DNA of 64,000 bases from Alcanivoracaceae bacterium. Its GTDB lineage: Bacteria; Pseudomonadota; Gammaproteobacteria; Pseudomonadales; Alcanivoracaceae. Location: positions 196,126-260,125 of the forward strand of contig JARGPU010000001.1 of assembly GCA_029210325.1 (NCBI GenBank), read 5' to 3'. Shown piece after piece: positions 54,219-63,189 of this stretch; the stretch's first letter is position 1, and every line of letters starts with the position of its first letter. A program made the position numbers and the translations under genes. The notes below the pieces were generated by a model, which was not told where the DNA came from, did not search any database, and saw nothing but the letters and a program-made list of their open reading frames with translations.

Positions 54219-55379
54219 ATGTTTGAGAACGTTGATCCAAAGACCATGCTCAAGGTCAAGAAGGTGGGCTACCCATTGTTCTGGCTGGCACTGCTACCGA
54301 TCCTGCCGCTGAGCGCACTGTCAGGCCGCGAATCCGGCACTCAGGATTACTGGGCCTGGTTCATCTATTTCACCATCTTCGGCATCATCCCGATTCTGGA
54401 CTACATTATTGGCAAAGACTCCGCCAATCCGGATGAGGCGCTGGAAGTGCCCGCGCTTTCCGAGGAAAAAACCTATCGCTGGTTCTCCCTGTTAATGGTG
54501 CCGATCTGGTTCGGCGTGCTGTTCTGGGGCGGCCACATCTTTATGGCCAATGATTACTCCTGGTTCGGCATGCTCGGCTGGATGCTGTCCATCGGCACCG
54601 TCGGCGGCATTATCGCCATCAATCTGGGCCATGAGCTGATCCATAAAGATCCGAAGATCGAAAACTGGGCCGGCGGCCTGCTGCTCGCCTCAGTAACTTA
54701 TGCCGGCTTCAAGGTGGAGCATGTGCGCGGTCACCATGTGATGGTCTCGACCCCTGATGATGCCTCCTCATCCAGATACAATCAGGGCCTGTATAGCTTC
54801 CTGCTGCATGCCTTCCCACACAACTTCGTTAATGCCTGGCGGCTTGAGGCCGAGTACCTGAAGCGCAAGGGCAAGAAGGTGATCAGCAAGGACAACGAGC
54901 TGATCTGGTGGTACGGGATTTCATTTGCACTGGCCGGCGTGTTTTATGCCCTGTGGGGCTGGATGGGCGTAATGTTCTTCTTTGGTCAGAGCTTCTTCGC
55001 CGCACTGGCACTGGAAATCATCAACTATATCGAGCACTACGGCCTGCACCGCCGGGTGCTGGACAATGGCAAGTACGAGCGCGTGACTCCGGCACATAGC
55101 TGGAACTCCAACTACCTGTTAACCAATATCGCCCTGTTCCAGCTGCAGCGTCATAGCGACCACCATGCCTACGCCAAGCGCCGCTATCAGGTGCTGCGTC
55201 ACTATGAGGAAAGCCCGCAGCTGCCCGGCGGTTACGCCTCCATGTATGTGTTGGCACTGATTCCGCCGCTGTGGAAGAAGGTCATGAACCCGCGGGTCGA
55301 AGCCTACTATCAAGGCGAGATGGATCAGCTGTTCCGCAGCGGCAAGCGGGTTAACAATATCGCCGCCACCGCAGAGTAA
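54219..55379 (+). CDS. alkB: Alkane 1-monooxygenase AlkB (first copy)
   Basis: Integral-membrane non-heme diiron enzyme that hydroxylates the terminal carbon of n-alkanes, 386 aa. The His clusters are HELIHKD (138-144), EHVRGHHVMVSTPDD and LQRHSDHHAYAKRRYQVLRH, and the NYIEHYGLHRR signature is present. About six hydrophobic segments are visible. ATG 54219 aligns with the start of the second copy (MFENVDPKTM versus MFEKIDPNTM); an upstream in-frame GTG/TTG region adds unrelated residues. No rubredoxin gene is adjacent, so electron transfer partners lie elsewhere. Confidence 0.96.
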   Translation: MFENVDPKTMLKVKKVGYPLFWLALLPILPLSALSGRESGTQDYWAWFIYFTIFGIIPILDYIIGKDSANPDEALEVPALSEEKTYRWFSLLMVPIWFGVLFWGGHIFMANDYSWFGMLGWMLSIGTVGGIIAINLGHELIHKDPKIENWAGGLLLASVTYAGFKVEHVRGHHVMVSTPDDASSSRYNQGLYSFLLHAFPHNFVNAWRLEAEYLKRKGKKVISKDNELIWWYGISFALAGVFYALWGWMGVMFFFGQSFFAALALEIINYIEHYGLHRRVLDNGKYERVTPAHSWNSNYLLTNIALFQLQRHSDHHAYAKRRYQVLRHYEESPQLPGGYASMYVLALIPPLWKKVMNPRVEAYYQGEMDQLFRSGKRVNNIAATAE

Positions 55380-55404
55380 AACCGCAGGATCGTATAATCT
55401 CCTG

Positions 55405-55436
55405 AAAGCCGGGCCACACAGTGGCCCGGCTTTTTT
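55405..55436 (+). terminator. Rho-independent terminator between the alkB genes
   Basis: AAAGCCGGGCCAC (55405-55417) and GTGGCCCGGCTTT (55421-55433) form a perfect 13-bp stem with a 3-nt loop and a T-run. The two alkB genes are therefore transcribed separately. Confidence 0.95.
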
Positions 55437-55497
55437 ATGCCTGGAGATCTCTCGGAACATAACAAAGGGTATACAGATTTTGCCGCCTCGTTCCACC

Positions 55498-55517
55498 TGA
55501 ATTGTTTGACACTTCAG
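55498..55517 (+). promoter_or_regulatory. alkB-shared promoter motif, copy 2
   Basis: tgaattgtttgacacttcag, one mismatch to the copy at 54125, 87 bp before the alkB2 start. The sequences after it differ from the alkB1 leader and no clear -10 stands at 17 bp, so the motif may be a regulator site more than a core promoter. Confidence 0.6.
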
Positions 55518-55584
55518 GTAAAATGAAAGAAGCTGTTCTGGTCGACAGCCTCTCGGCTGCCTGTATCTGTATCGGAGAAAAATC

Positions 55585-56745
55585 ATGTTCGAGAAAATCG
55601 ACCCGAACACCATGCTTAGACTGAAGAAGTGGGCTTACCTGCTGGTCTTCATCGCCCCGACCACACTGGTACTGTCCTGGTACATGGCCAGCCAGTCCGG
55701 CGCGGCCGCCAACCTCTGGGCATTCTTCCCGCTGATCTTTATCTTCGGCATCGTTCCGGTGCTGGACTACATCATCGGCAAGGATGCGGCCAACCCGGAT
55801 GAGGCCACTCAGGTGCCAAGCCTGAACGAAGAAAAAATCTACCGCGTGTTCACCCTGATCTGCTTCCCGGTGCAGCTGGCGGCGATTGCCTTTGCCGGCT
55901 GGGTGTTTGTGGATGGCAATCTGTTCAATAGTGTTGGCCAGCTCGGCTGGGTGCTGTCTACCGGTATTGTCGGCGGCGTACTGGCGATCAACGTCGGTCA
56001 CGAGCTGATCCATAAGGATCCGAAACTGGAAAACTGGACCGGTGGCCTGCTGCTGGCAACCGTCACTTATGCCGGCTTCAAGGTGGAGCACGTACGTGGT
56101 CATCACGTGCATGTGTCTACCCCGGAAGATGCTTCTTCGTCGCGCTATAACCAGAGCGTTTATGACTTCCTGCCGAAGGCGCTGGTACGCAACTTCCTCG
56201 CTGCATGGCGCTTGGAAAAGGAGTATCTGCAGCGTAAGGGCAAGAAAGCATTCAGTAAAGACAACGAGTTAATCTGGTGGTATGGCTTCTCCGCACTGCT
56301 GGCGGTGCTGTTCTTTGTCGCTTTCGGCTGGATGGGTGTGTTGTTCTTCTTCGCTCAGAGCCTGCTCGCTGGCCTGACCCTGGAAGTGGTGAACTATATC
56401 GAGCATTACGGCCTGCATCGCCGGGTGCTGGAGAATGGCAAGTTTGAGCGCGTCACCCCGGCACACAGCTGGAACTCGAACTATCTGCTGACCAACCTGC
56501 TGTTGTTCCATCTGCAGCGTCACAGCGATCACCATGCCTATGCCAAGCGCCGCTATCAGGTATTACGTCACTATGAAGAAAGCCCGCAGCTGCCCGGTGG
56601 TTACGCCTCCATGTTTGTGCTGGCGCTGATTCCGCCACTTTGGAAAGCGGTAATGAATCCACGGGTTGAGGCCTACTATCAGGGCGAGATGGACCAACTG
56701 TTCCGTGATAACAAGCGGGTTAACAACATTGCGTCAAACGCCTGA
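55585..56745 (+). CDS. alkB: Alkane 1-monooxygenase AlkB (second copy)
   Basis: Second alkane hydroxylase of 386 aa, closely related to the upstream copy along its whole length; the histidine clusters (HELIHKD, EHVRGHHVHVSTPEDA, LQRHSDHHAYAKRRYQ) are the same. Differences concentrate in the first ~115 residues, which hold the first membrane segments that shape chain-length preference, so the two may differ in substrate range. Tandem duplication followed by divergence is the simple reading. Own promoter region and terminator. Confidence 0.96.
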   Translation: MFEKIDPNTMLRLKKWAYLLVFIAPTTLVLSWYMASQSGAAANLWAFFPLIFIFGIVPVLDYIIGKDAANPDEATQVPSLNEEKIYRVFTLICFPVQLAAIAFAGWVFVDGNLFNSVGQLGWVLSTGIVGGVLAINVGHELIHKDPKLENWTGGLLLATVTYAGFKVEHVRGHHVHVSTPEDASSSRYNQSVYDFLPKALVRNFLAAWRLEKEYLQRKGKKAFSKDNELIWWYGFSALLAVLFFVAFGWMGVLFFFAQSLLAGLTLEVVNYIEHYGLHRRVLENGKFERVTPAHSWNSNYLLTNLLLFHLQRHSDHHAYAKRRYQVLRHYEESPQLPGGYASMFVLALIPPLWKAVMNPRVEAYYQGEMDQLFRDNKRVNNIASNA

Positions 56746-56767
56746 TCAGTAGCTAGTTCCAGAAAAT

Positions 56768-56796
56768 AAAAAACGGGCCTTTCGGCCCGTTTTTTA
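56768..56796. terminator. Bidirectional rho-independent terminator
   Basis: ACGGGCC (56773-56779) pairs with GGCCCGT (56784-56790) with a TTTC loop, A-run before and T-run after, between convergent alkB2 and cysC. Confidence 0.92.
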
Positions 56797-56816
56797 TTGC
56801 TCTGAAATACCGCAAC

Positions 56817-57416
56817 TCAACCCTGGATCAACTTCTTCTCGCGCAGATAGCTGAGCACCATTTCAACGCAATCTTCGACGCTGTTCTGGTCCGTGCGAAT
56901 ATGTATTTCCGGATTTTCTGGCGCTTCATAGGGAGCACTGATGCCAGTGAATTCAGGAATCTGGCCGGCTCGTGCTTTTTTATACAGGCCTTTAGGGTCG
57001 CGCTCTTCGCAAGAGTCCAGCGAAGCATCAGCGAATACTTCAACAAAGTCATCGCTGCCAGCCAAGTCCCGAGCCAGCTGACGATCTTCGCGATAGGGTG
57101 AAATAAACGCCGTCAGCGTGATAACACCCGACTCACGAAACAGCTTGGCGATTTCGGCAATACGGCGGATATTTTCCTTACGGTCTTCCGGCGAGAAGCT
57201 AAGGTTGTTATTGATGCCACTACGAATATTGTCGCCATCCAGAATGTAGGTCAGGTTGCCAAGCTTGTGCAGGGCCTCTTCCACCGCCACTGCCAGGGTC
57301 GATTTGCCAGCACCGGACAAGCCGGTAAACCACAGGGTGACACCACGCTGGCCAAGAAGGCGCTCACGGTGCTCACGTTTGACCACGCCTTCGTGCGGAT
57401 AAATATGCTTTGCCAT
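56817..57416 (-). CDS. cysC: Adenylylsulfate (APS) kinase
   Basis: Phosphorylates APS to PAPS in sulphate assimilation; 199 aa, cytoplasmic. P-loop GLSGAGKST, LDGDNIRSGINNNLSFSPED and the FISPYREDRQLARDL segment are diagnostic. Last gene of the minus-strand def-fmt-rsmB-trkA-trkH-cysC run, 18 nt after trkH. The pairing with potassium uptake has no obvious functional link. Confidence 0.95.
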   Translation of the reverse strand: MAKHIYPHEGVVKREHRERLLGQRGVTLWFTGLSGAGKSTLAVAVEEALHKLGNLTYILDGDNIRSGINNNLSFSPEDRKENIRRIAEIAKLFRESGVITLTAFISPYREDRQLARDLAGSDDFVEVFADASLDSCEERDPKGLYKKARAGQIPEFTGISAPYEAPENPEIHIRTDQNSVEDCVEMVLSYLREKKLIQG

Positions 57417-57434
57417 GTCGTTATTTCCTCAGAA

Positions 57435-58883
57435 TTACTGGCGCCAGAACACCGGGGTGAACAACACCAGGATAGTAAATACTTCAAGTCGCCCGAGCAG
57501 CATGGCGAAACACATCAGCCATTTTGCTTCGGTAGTAATTTCGGCAAACCCACCGGCCACTCCGCCGATTCCAACGCCCAGCGTGTTAAGTGAGGCGGCC
57601 ACCGTTGAGAACGCAGTAGTCAGGTCCATGCCGGTCGTAGTCATGGCCAGCGTCAACAGGACGGCAATGGTAATGTAAACACCGATAAAACCCCATACCG
57701 CCTGCAGGACCTGATCATTAACAGTGCGCCGGCCAAAGCGCAGGGCAAAAATGCCGTGCGGATATATCAGCCTGCGCAGCTCTCTCAAGCTCTGATGTAG
57801 CATCAAGGCAACCCGCACCACCTTCATGCCGGCCGTAGTAGAGCCGGCGCAGCCACTGACAAACGATGTAAACACCAGCAATAGCAATAACGGTACAGGC
57901 CAGCTGACGGTTGCATCTGTACTTGTCAGACCGGTGCCTGTGCCAAAAGACGCCACCTGAAAAGCGGCGTGGCGCAGCATCTCGCCTACCGAGTCGTAAC
58001 TGCGGTTCACCCATAAACCGACACTGACAATTACCAGATAGACAAACATCAGCCCGGTGTAGAACCGAAACTCGGGATCACGAAAGAAGGTTTTCACGGA
58101 ACCCCGGCGTAACGCAGAAAACATCAAGGCAAAGCTGGCACCGCTGAGAAACATGAAAAACGTTGCCACGCCATGGATTCCAGCGCTATCGAATGCAGCC
58201 AGACTGGCGTCACGAGTAGAGAAGCCACCGGTAGCGACCGTGCTGAAGCTGTGACAGATTGCATCAAATGGCGTCATACCGGCCCACCAGTATCCCATCG
58301 CGCAGGCAACCGTCACTACCAGATAGACATACCAGAGCGCCTTCGCAGTTTCAGCGATGCGTGGCGTCAGTTTGGACTCCTTCATTGGCCCTGGAATCTC
58401 GGCCTTGTACAGCTGCATGCCACCAACGCCGAGCATTGGCAGAATTGCCACCGCCAGCACAATAACACCCATCCCACCGAGCCACTGCAGTTGCTGGCGG
58501 TAATAAAGCAAAGACGGAGCCATGAAATCCAGGCCTGACAATACCGAGGCACCGGTGGTGGTCAGACCGGACATGGATTCAAATATGGCATCCGTTGTCG
58601 AGACTTGGAGAATTAGAATAAACGGTAACGAACCAATCAGGCCGAGCACCGTCCAGAACAGGGTCACAACCAAAAACCCATCACGCACGCCGAGTTCGTC
58701 GCGCACCCGGAAGAACATCATCCATAGAGCCATGCCAGCCGCAAAGGTAATGGCGAAGGCACTGAGGAACGGCAGCTCCATGCCATCATCATAGATCCAT
58801 GCCACAAGCACAGGGGGCAGCATGGTGATGCTGAACACCATCAGTAACATGCCAAGGATCTTGATGATCAGCGCAAGATGCAT
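57435..58883 (-). CDS. trkH: Trk potassium uptake membrane protein
   Basis: K+-translocating subunit of the Trk system, 482 aa, with four M1-P-M2 repeats whose pore loops end in short filter motifs, for example TTTGASVLSGLD, STVATGGFSTRD and FVSGCAGSTTAGMK. It works with cytoplasmic TrkA, encoded one base upstream. TrkH rather than TrkG or KtrB from length and context. Confidence 0.94.
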   Translation of the reverse strand: MHLALIIKILGMLLMVFSITMLPPVLVAWIYDDGMELPFLSAFAITFAAGMALWMMFFRVRDELGVRDGFLVVTLFWTVLGLIGSLPFILILQVSTTDAIFESMSGLTTTGASVLSGLDFMAPSLLYYRQQLQWLGGMGVIVLAVAILPMLGVGGMQLYKAEIPGPMKESKLTPRIAETAKALWYVYLVVTVACAMGYWWAGMTPFDAICHSFSTVATGGFSTRDASLAAFDSAGIHGVATFFMFLSGASFALMFSALRRGSVKTFFRDPEFRFYTGLMFVYLVIVSVGLWVNRSYDSVGEMLRHAAFQVASFGTGTGLTSTDATVSWPVPLLLLLVFTSFVSGCAGSTTAGMKVVRVALMLHQSLRELRRLIYPHGIFALRFGRRTVNDQVLQAVWGFIGVYITIAVLLTLAMTTTGMDLTTAFSTVAASLNTLGVGIGGVAGGFAEITTEAKWLMCFAMLLGRLEVFTILVLFTPVFWRQ

Positions 58884-58884
58884 A

Positions 58885-60258
58885 TCAGAAGAAGGTAAAC
58901 CCGACCTGGAACAGTTTCTCGACGTCGCGGATGCGGCGCCGGTCCATCACGAACAGAATGACGTGGTCATCAGCCTCAATAACAATGTGGTCGTGGGCGA
59001 TCAGCACCTTTTCCTGACGAACAATGGCGCCGATGTTAGTGCCTTCCGGCAGGTCAATATCCTCGATGCGCTTACCCACTACTTTGGAGCTACGGGCATC
59101 ACCATGAGCCACCGCTTCGATAGCCTCAGCAGCGCCGCGGCGCAATGAATAAACGTTGACGATATCACCGCGACGAACATGGGTAAGCAGGCTGCCGATG
59201 GTGGCCTGCTGCGGAGAGATGGCGATGTCGATATCACGCCCCTGCACCAGATCCACATAAGCGGGATTGCTAATCAGGGTCATCACCTTGCGAGCGCCGA
59301 GGCGTTTGGCCAGCAATGAGGCCATGATATTGGCCTCGTCATCGTTAGTCAGGGCGCAGAAGACATCGGCGTTTTCAATATTCGCCTTGATCAGACGATC
59401 CCGGTCAGTACCGGTGCCATGCATAACTACGGTGTGATGCAACTGCTCAGACAAAACCTGACAGCGATCCTCATTCCGCTCGATGATTTTGACGTTATAG
59501 CGAGTCTCAATGCTTTTCGCCAAACGGAAACCGATATTGCCACCACCAGCAATAACCACACGCTTGTAGTTGTGTTCCAGCCTTCGCAGCTCGCTCATTA
59601 CTGCGCGGATATCATTACGAGCAGCAATGAAGAAGACTTCATCATCTGCTTCGATAACGGTATTGCCTTCAGGCAGCAGTGCCCGATTGTGGCGGAAGAT
59701 TGCCGCCACGCGGGTATCCACATTGGGCATGTGCTTGCGCAACTGGCGAATGGCATTACCCACTAGCGGGCCACCATGATAGGCACGCACCGCCACCAAC
59801 TGCACTCTGCCGCCGGCGAAATTAACCACCTGCAAAGCACCGGGGTGCTCAATAAGACGCTTGATGTAATCGGTGACTACCTGCTCCGGACTGATGATCA
59901 CATCAATGGGCAGGGCATCGTTGCCGAACAGCTTCTCTTTCTGCGAATAGGCCGCAGCACGTATCCGGGCGATCTTGGTGGGCGTGCGAAATAGTGAGTA
60001 TGCAACCTGGCAGGCGACCATGTTGACTTCGTCACTGTTGGTCACAGCGATAAGCATGTCTGCATCTTCAGCGCCGGCCTGCCTGAGAATGGCAGGGTAG
60101 GAGCCCCGCCCAGTGACAGTACCGATATCCAGGCGCTCGGCAAGTTCCGCCAGACGTGCACCGTCGGTGTCCACCACGGTAATGTCATTTTGTTCGCCGG
60201 CGAGGTTTTCGGCGAGGGTACCGCCAACCTGTCCGGCACCAAGAATAATAATCTTCAT
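58885..60258 (-). CDS. trkA: Trk system NAD-binding subunit TrkA
   Basis: Cytoplasmic regulator of Trk potassium uptake, 457 aa. Two RCK units, each a Rossmann domain ([16 protein letters not shown] at the N-terminus, [18 protein letters not shown] at ~230) followed by an RCK_C domain ([17 protein letters not shown] and [17 protein letters not shown]). Full length and standard. Order rsmB-trkA is conserved in gammaproteobacteria; trkH follows with one base between. Confidence 0.96.
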   Translation of the reverse strand: MKIIILGAGQVGGTLAENLAGEQNDITVVDTDGARLAELAERLDIGTVTGRGSYPAILRQAGAEDADMLIAVTNSDEVNMVACQVAYSLFRTPTKIARIRAAAYSQKEKLFGNDALPIDVIISPEQVVTDYIKRLIEHPGALQVVNFAGGRVQLVAVRAYHGGPLVGNAIRQLRKHMPNVDTRVAAIFRHNRALLPEGNTVIEADDEVFFIAARNDIRAVMSELRRLEHNYKRVVIAGGGNIGFRLAKSIETRYNVKIIERNEDRCQVLSEQLHHTVVMHGTGTDRDRLIKANIENADVFCALTNDDEANIMASLLAKRLGARKVMTLISNPAYVDLVQGRDIDIAISPQQATIGSLLTHVRRGDIVNVYSLRRGAAEAIEAVAHGDARSSKVVGKRIEDIDLPEGTNIGAIVRQEKVLIAHDHIVIEADDHVILFVMDRRRIRDVEKLFQVGFTFF

Positions 60259-60273
60259 GCCGGAGTTTTCCTG

Positions 60274-61563
60274 TCAGTCCGCTTTGCGCATACGGGCATA
60301 AAAGAAACCGTCAGGGCCATCCGCCACCGGCAGCAATTGGCAGCCGTGTGCAGTGATAACCGAGCGGGCCTCAACGGGCGTATCTTCGCGGGCATCCCCG
60401 TGCCTTGCCAGGAAGGCTTGCACCTGCCCGGCGTTTTCTTCCGGAAGTATCGAACAGGTGGCATAAACCAGCACGCCACCCGGCCTGACAAGCGGCCATA
60501 TTGCATCCAGTATGCGAGCCTGTAAACCACACAGGCTGTCGATATCACTATCGCGACGGTGCCATTTCAAGTCTGGCTGGCGACGCAGGATGCCAGTGGC
60601 GGAGCAAGGCGCATCCAGCAATACCGCATCAAATGGCTGACCATCCCACCAGCTGTCCGGTTTGCCCGCATCACCGGTGAGCAAAGTTGCCGAGCGATGT
60701 AGCCGAGTCAGGTTGTCGCGAACCCGTTGCAAGCGGCTGCCATCAATGTCCAGGGCGACCAGCTCAGCATCCGGGAAATACTCCGCCAGCTGCCCGGTTT
60801 TTCCTCCTGGCGCAGCACAGGCATCCAGAATGCGGCCGCCCTTCGGGGCCTCCATTAACAGCGCCGGCAACTGGGCCGCTTCGTCCTGTACCGACAGCAG
60901 CCCCTCTTTAAAGCCGGGCACCTGCTGTACCGGCCGCGCCGGCGAAAGATAGGCCGCTTGAGGAGCCTGAGAGCCGCGACGCACTTGAAAACCATCTTCG
61001 ACCAATGCCGCTTCGGCAGATGGGTCGCTCAAACGCATAGTAAAAGGAGGGGCCAGCAAAGCAGCTTCGGCAATGTCATTGGCCTGCTCTGGCCAAGCCT
61101 GATCAAGTCGCTGCCAAAGCCAGTCTGGCAAGGAACAGCGCACTGGAATATCAAGGTGACGGCCAACTTCCGCCGCACTGGTTCGGCTGGCTTTGCGCAT
61201 TAGCGCATTGCACAGCCCGGCAGCCCAGGGTGCATGTAAGGCCCGGCAGACATCGGGCCAGGCATTGACCACCGCATGCTGGGGCCGCTCGCTGAACCAC
61301 AGCTCATAGATGCCACACAGCAACGCCAGGCGGACCGCCTTGGCAGAGCTTTTCAGGGGCTTATCCATCTGCTCATTGAGCCAGTGATCAAGCAGCCGCT
61401 GGTGGCGGCAAACACCAAACATCAGGTCCGCCAACAGCCCGCGCTCTGCCGCCAGCAGCACCGCCTGATCGGCCAGCACTTCGCGCAGGCTTTTACCACC
61501 GCCTTCCGCCGGCAGGATTTTAAGCAGGCCACGCACCGCCAGTACACGTGCATTATCAGCCAT
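60274..61563 (-). CDS. rsmB: 16S rRNA (cytosine-967-C5)-methyltransferase
   Basis: SAM-dependent rRNA methylase of 429 aa. The N-terminal ~140 residues are the NusB-like RNA-binding domain. The C-terminal part has motif I ILDACAAPGGKTGQLAEY, catalytic DAPCSATGILRRQPDLKW and YATCSILPEEN with the second Cys. The start codon overlaps the fmt stop as TGATG, so the two are translationally coupled. Confidence 0.95.
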   Translation of the reverse strand: MADNARVLAVRGLLKILPAEGGGKSLREVLADQAVLLAAERGLLADLMFGVCRHQRLLDHWLNEQMDKPLKSSAKAVRLALLCGIYELWFSERPQHAVVNAWPDVCRALHAPWAAGLCNALMRKASRTSAAEVGRHLDIPVRCSLPDWLWQRLDQAWPEQANDIAEAALLAPPFTMRLSDPSAEAALVEDGFQVRRGSQAPQAAYLSPARPVQQVPGFKEGLLSVQDEAAQLPALLMEAPKGGRILDACAAPGGKTGQLAEYFPDAELVALDIDGSRLQRVRDNLTRLHRSATLLTGDAGKPDSWWDGQPFDAVLLDAPCSATGILRRQPDLKWHRRDSDIDSLCGLQARILDAIWPLVRPGGVLVYATCSILPEENAGQVQAFLARHGDAREDTPVEARSVITAHGCQLLPVADGPDGFFYARMRKAD

Positions 61564-62489
61564 CAGAGCTCCTGACCGGCCTGGAAGAGGTCGGCACGAC
61601 CACGTAGTAAGTCCGCCACCGGCAGAGGTTTTTTACCTGGCAGCTGAATCCGAGTCAGCAGCAGGCTACCTTCGGCACAGGCCACTTCAATGCCTGCCGG
61701 GGATACCGACAGTATCTGGCCTGGCTGGCCGGCGCCGGCAGCGAGCGTTGCCGCCAACACCCGCATTGGACCTTCCGGGCGAGGCACCCAACTAACCGGC
61801 CAAGGGTTAAAAGCGCGAACCTCACGGGCGAGCTGGCTGGCTGGCTTGGCCCAGTCCAGTTGAGCCTCCTCCTTGGTCAGCTTGTGGGCATAGGTAATAC
61901 CGGCCTCTGGCTGAGGCGTGGCTTTATTTTGAAGGCCTTCAAGGTTAGCAAGTGCTTGCACCAGAGCTTTGGCCCCCAATCCGGCAAGACGATCATGCAG
62001 ACTGCCACCGGTATCGTCAGGGCTAATCGCTGTACGCGCCTCCAACAGCACCGGGCCAGTGTCCAGACCGGCCTCCATCTGCATGATGCCCACCCCGGTT
62101 TCATCATCACCCGCAGCGATGGCACGCTGAATCGGCGCAGCGCCGCGCCAGCGCGGCAGCAAAGATCCGTGCACGTTAATGCAACCGAGCCGTGGCAAGG
62201 AAAGTACAGCGCGGGGAATAATCAGCCCGTAGGCCACCACCACCATGACATCCGCGGCCAGGGCGGCGAGCTCATCGCAGATAGCCTGGCCCTTCAAGTT
62301 CTCTGGCTGAAGAACCGGGATGCCATGCTCAAGCGCAAGCGCTTTGACCGGGCTGGGCTGCAACGCCCGGCCGCGCCCGGCGGGACGATCTGGCTGGGTC
62401 AGCACAGCAATCACCTGGTGGGAAGAAGCAATCAGTGCCGCCAGACTTTCAGCAGCAAATTCCGGCGTACCGGCAAACACAATGCGCAA
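61563..62489 (-). CDS. fmt: Methionyl-tRNA formyltransferase
   Basis: Formylates initiator Met-tRNA with 10-formyl-THF, 308 aa. VFAGTPEFAAESLAALIAS at the N-terminus, INVHGSLLPRWRGAAPIQRA with the catalytic Asn-x-His, and the GDDETGVGIMQMEAGLDTGP loop are all present; the OB-like C-terminal domain follows. It is 36 nt after def, the normal pairing. Confidence 0.96.
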   Translation of the reverse strand: MRIVFAGTPEFAAESLAALIASSHQVIAVLTQPDRPAGRGRALQPSPVKALALEHGIPVLQPENLKGQAICDELAALAADVMVVVAYGLIIPRAVLSLPRLGCINVHGSLLPRWRGAAPIQRAIAAGDDETGVGIMQMEAGLDTGPVLLEARTAISPDDTGGSLHDRLAGLGAKALVQALANLEGLQNKATPQPEAGITYAHKLTKEEAQLDWAKPASQLAREVRAFNPWPVSWVPRPEGPMRVLAATLAAGAGQPGQILSVSPAGIEVACAEGSLLLTRIQLPGKKPLPVADLLRGRADLFQAGQEL

Positions 62490-62525
62490 CGGACAGACCT
62501 CGTCAAGGAGCGAGAAAACAGGGGA

Positions 62526-63029
62526 TCAGGCGTGACGCTGGACCTTTTCCAGCTTTTTCCGGATGCGCTCACGCTTCAACCGGGACACGTGATCAACGAA
62601 CAGCTTGCCATCCAGATGATCGATTTCATGCTGCAGACAGACTGCCAGCAAGTCATCCGCCTCCATTTCGAACTGCTCGCCGTGGCGGTCCAAGGCCCGC
62701 ACAAGGATGCGATCCGGCCGCACCACCTGCTCGTGGAAGCCGGGCACCGACAGGCAGCCCTCTTCATAGGGCTTGGTATCCGAACCGATCGGTGTGATCT
62801 GCGGATTGATAAACACCATGGGCTGATCACCGGCCTCGGAAACATCCAGCACTAACAGTCGCTTATGGACATTCACCTGGGTGGCCGCCAGACCGATACC
62901 CGGGGCGGCGTACATGGTTTCAAACATGTCGTCGATCAATTTGCGCAGTCCGTCATCCACCTGCTCGACCGGCTTTGCTACGGTACGCAGGCGGGGATCC
63001 GGAAATTCAAGAATCTCAAGTAATGCCAT
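62526..63029 (-). CDS. def: Peptide deformylase
   Basis: Removes the N-formyl group from new proteins; 167 aa metalloenzyme. The three motifs [16 protein letters not shown] (metal Cys) and QHEIDHLDG (metal His pair and catalytic Glu) are intact. First gene of the minus-strand block, divergent from the LysM gene, as is common next to dprA. Confidence 0.97.
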   Translation of the reverse strand: MALLEILEFPDPRLRTVAKPVEQVDDGLRKLIDDMFETMYAAPGIGLAATQVNVHKRLLVLDVSEAGDQPMVFINPQITPIGSDTKPYEEGCLSVPGFHEQVVRPDRILVRALDRHGEQFEMEADDLLAVCLQHEIDHLDGKLFVDHVSRLKRERIRKKLEKVQRHA

Positions 63030-63189
63030 AGGTCCGGCCCTGAAGTTGCGACAGCACTCTAAATATGGTTGCTAACGCTATGATCACATTGCTAATATCG
63101 GTTCCAAATACCGCCTGAATCGGGCTTGCTGAGCACTCCCGGGAGAGGCAACTTGGGACCACGCCAATAATGATAAAAGGAATCCGGTA

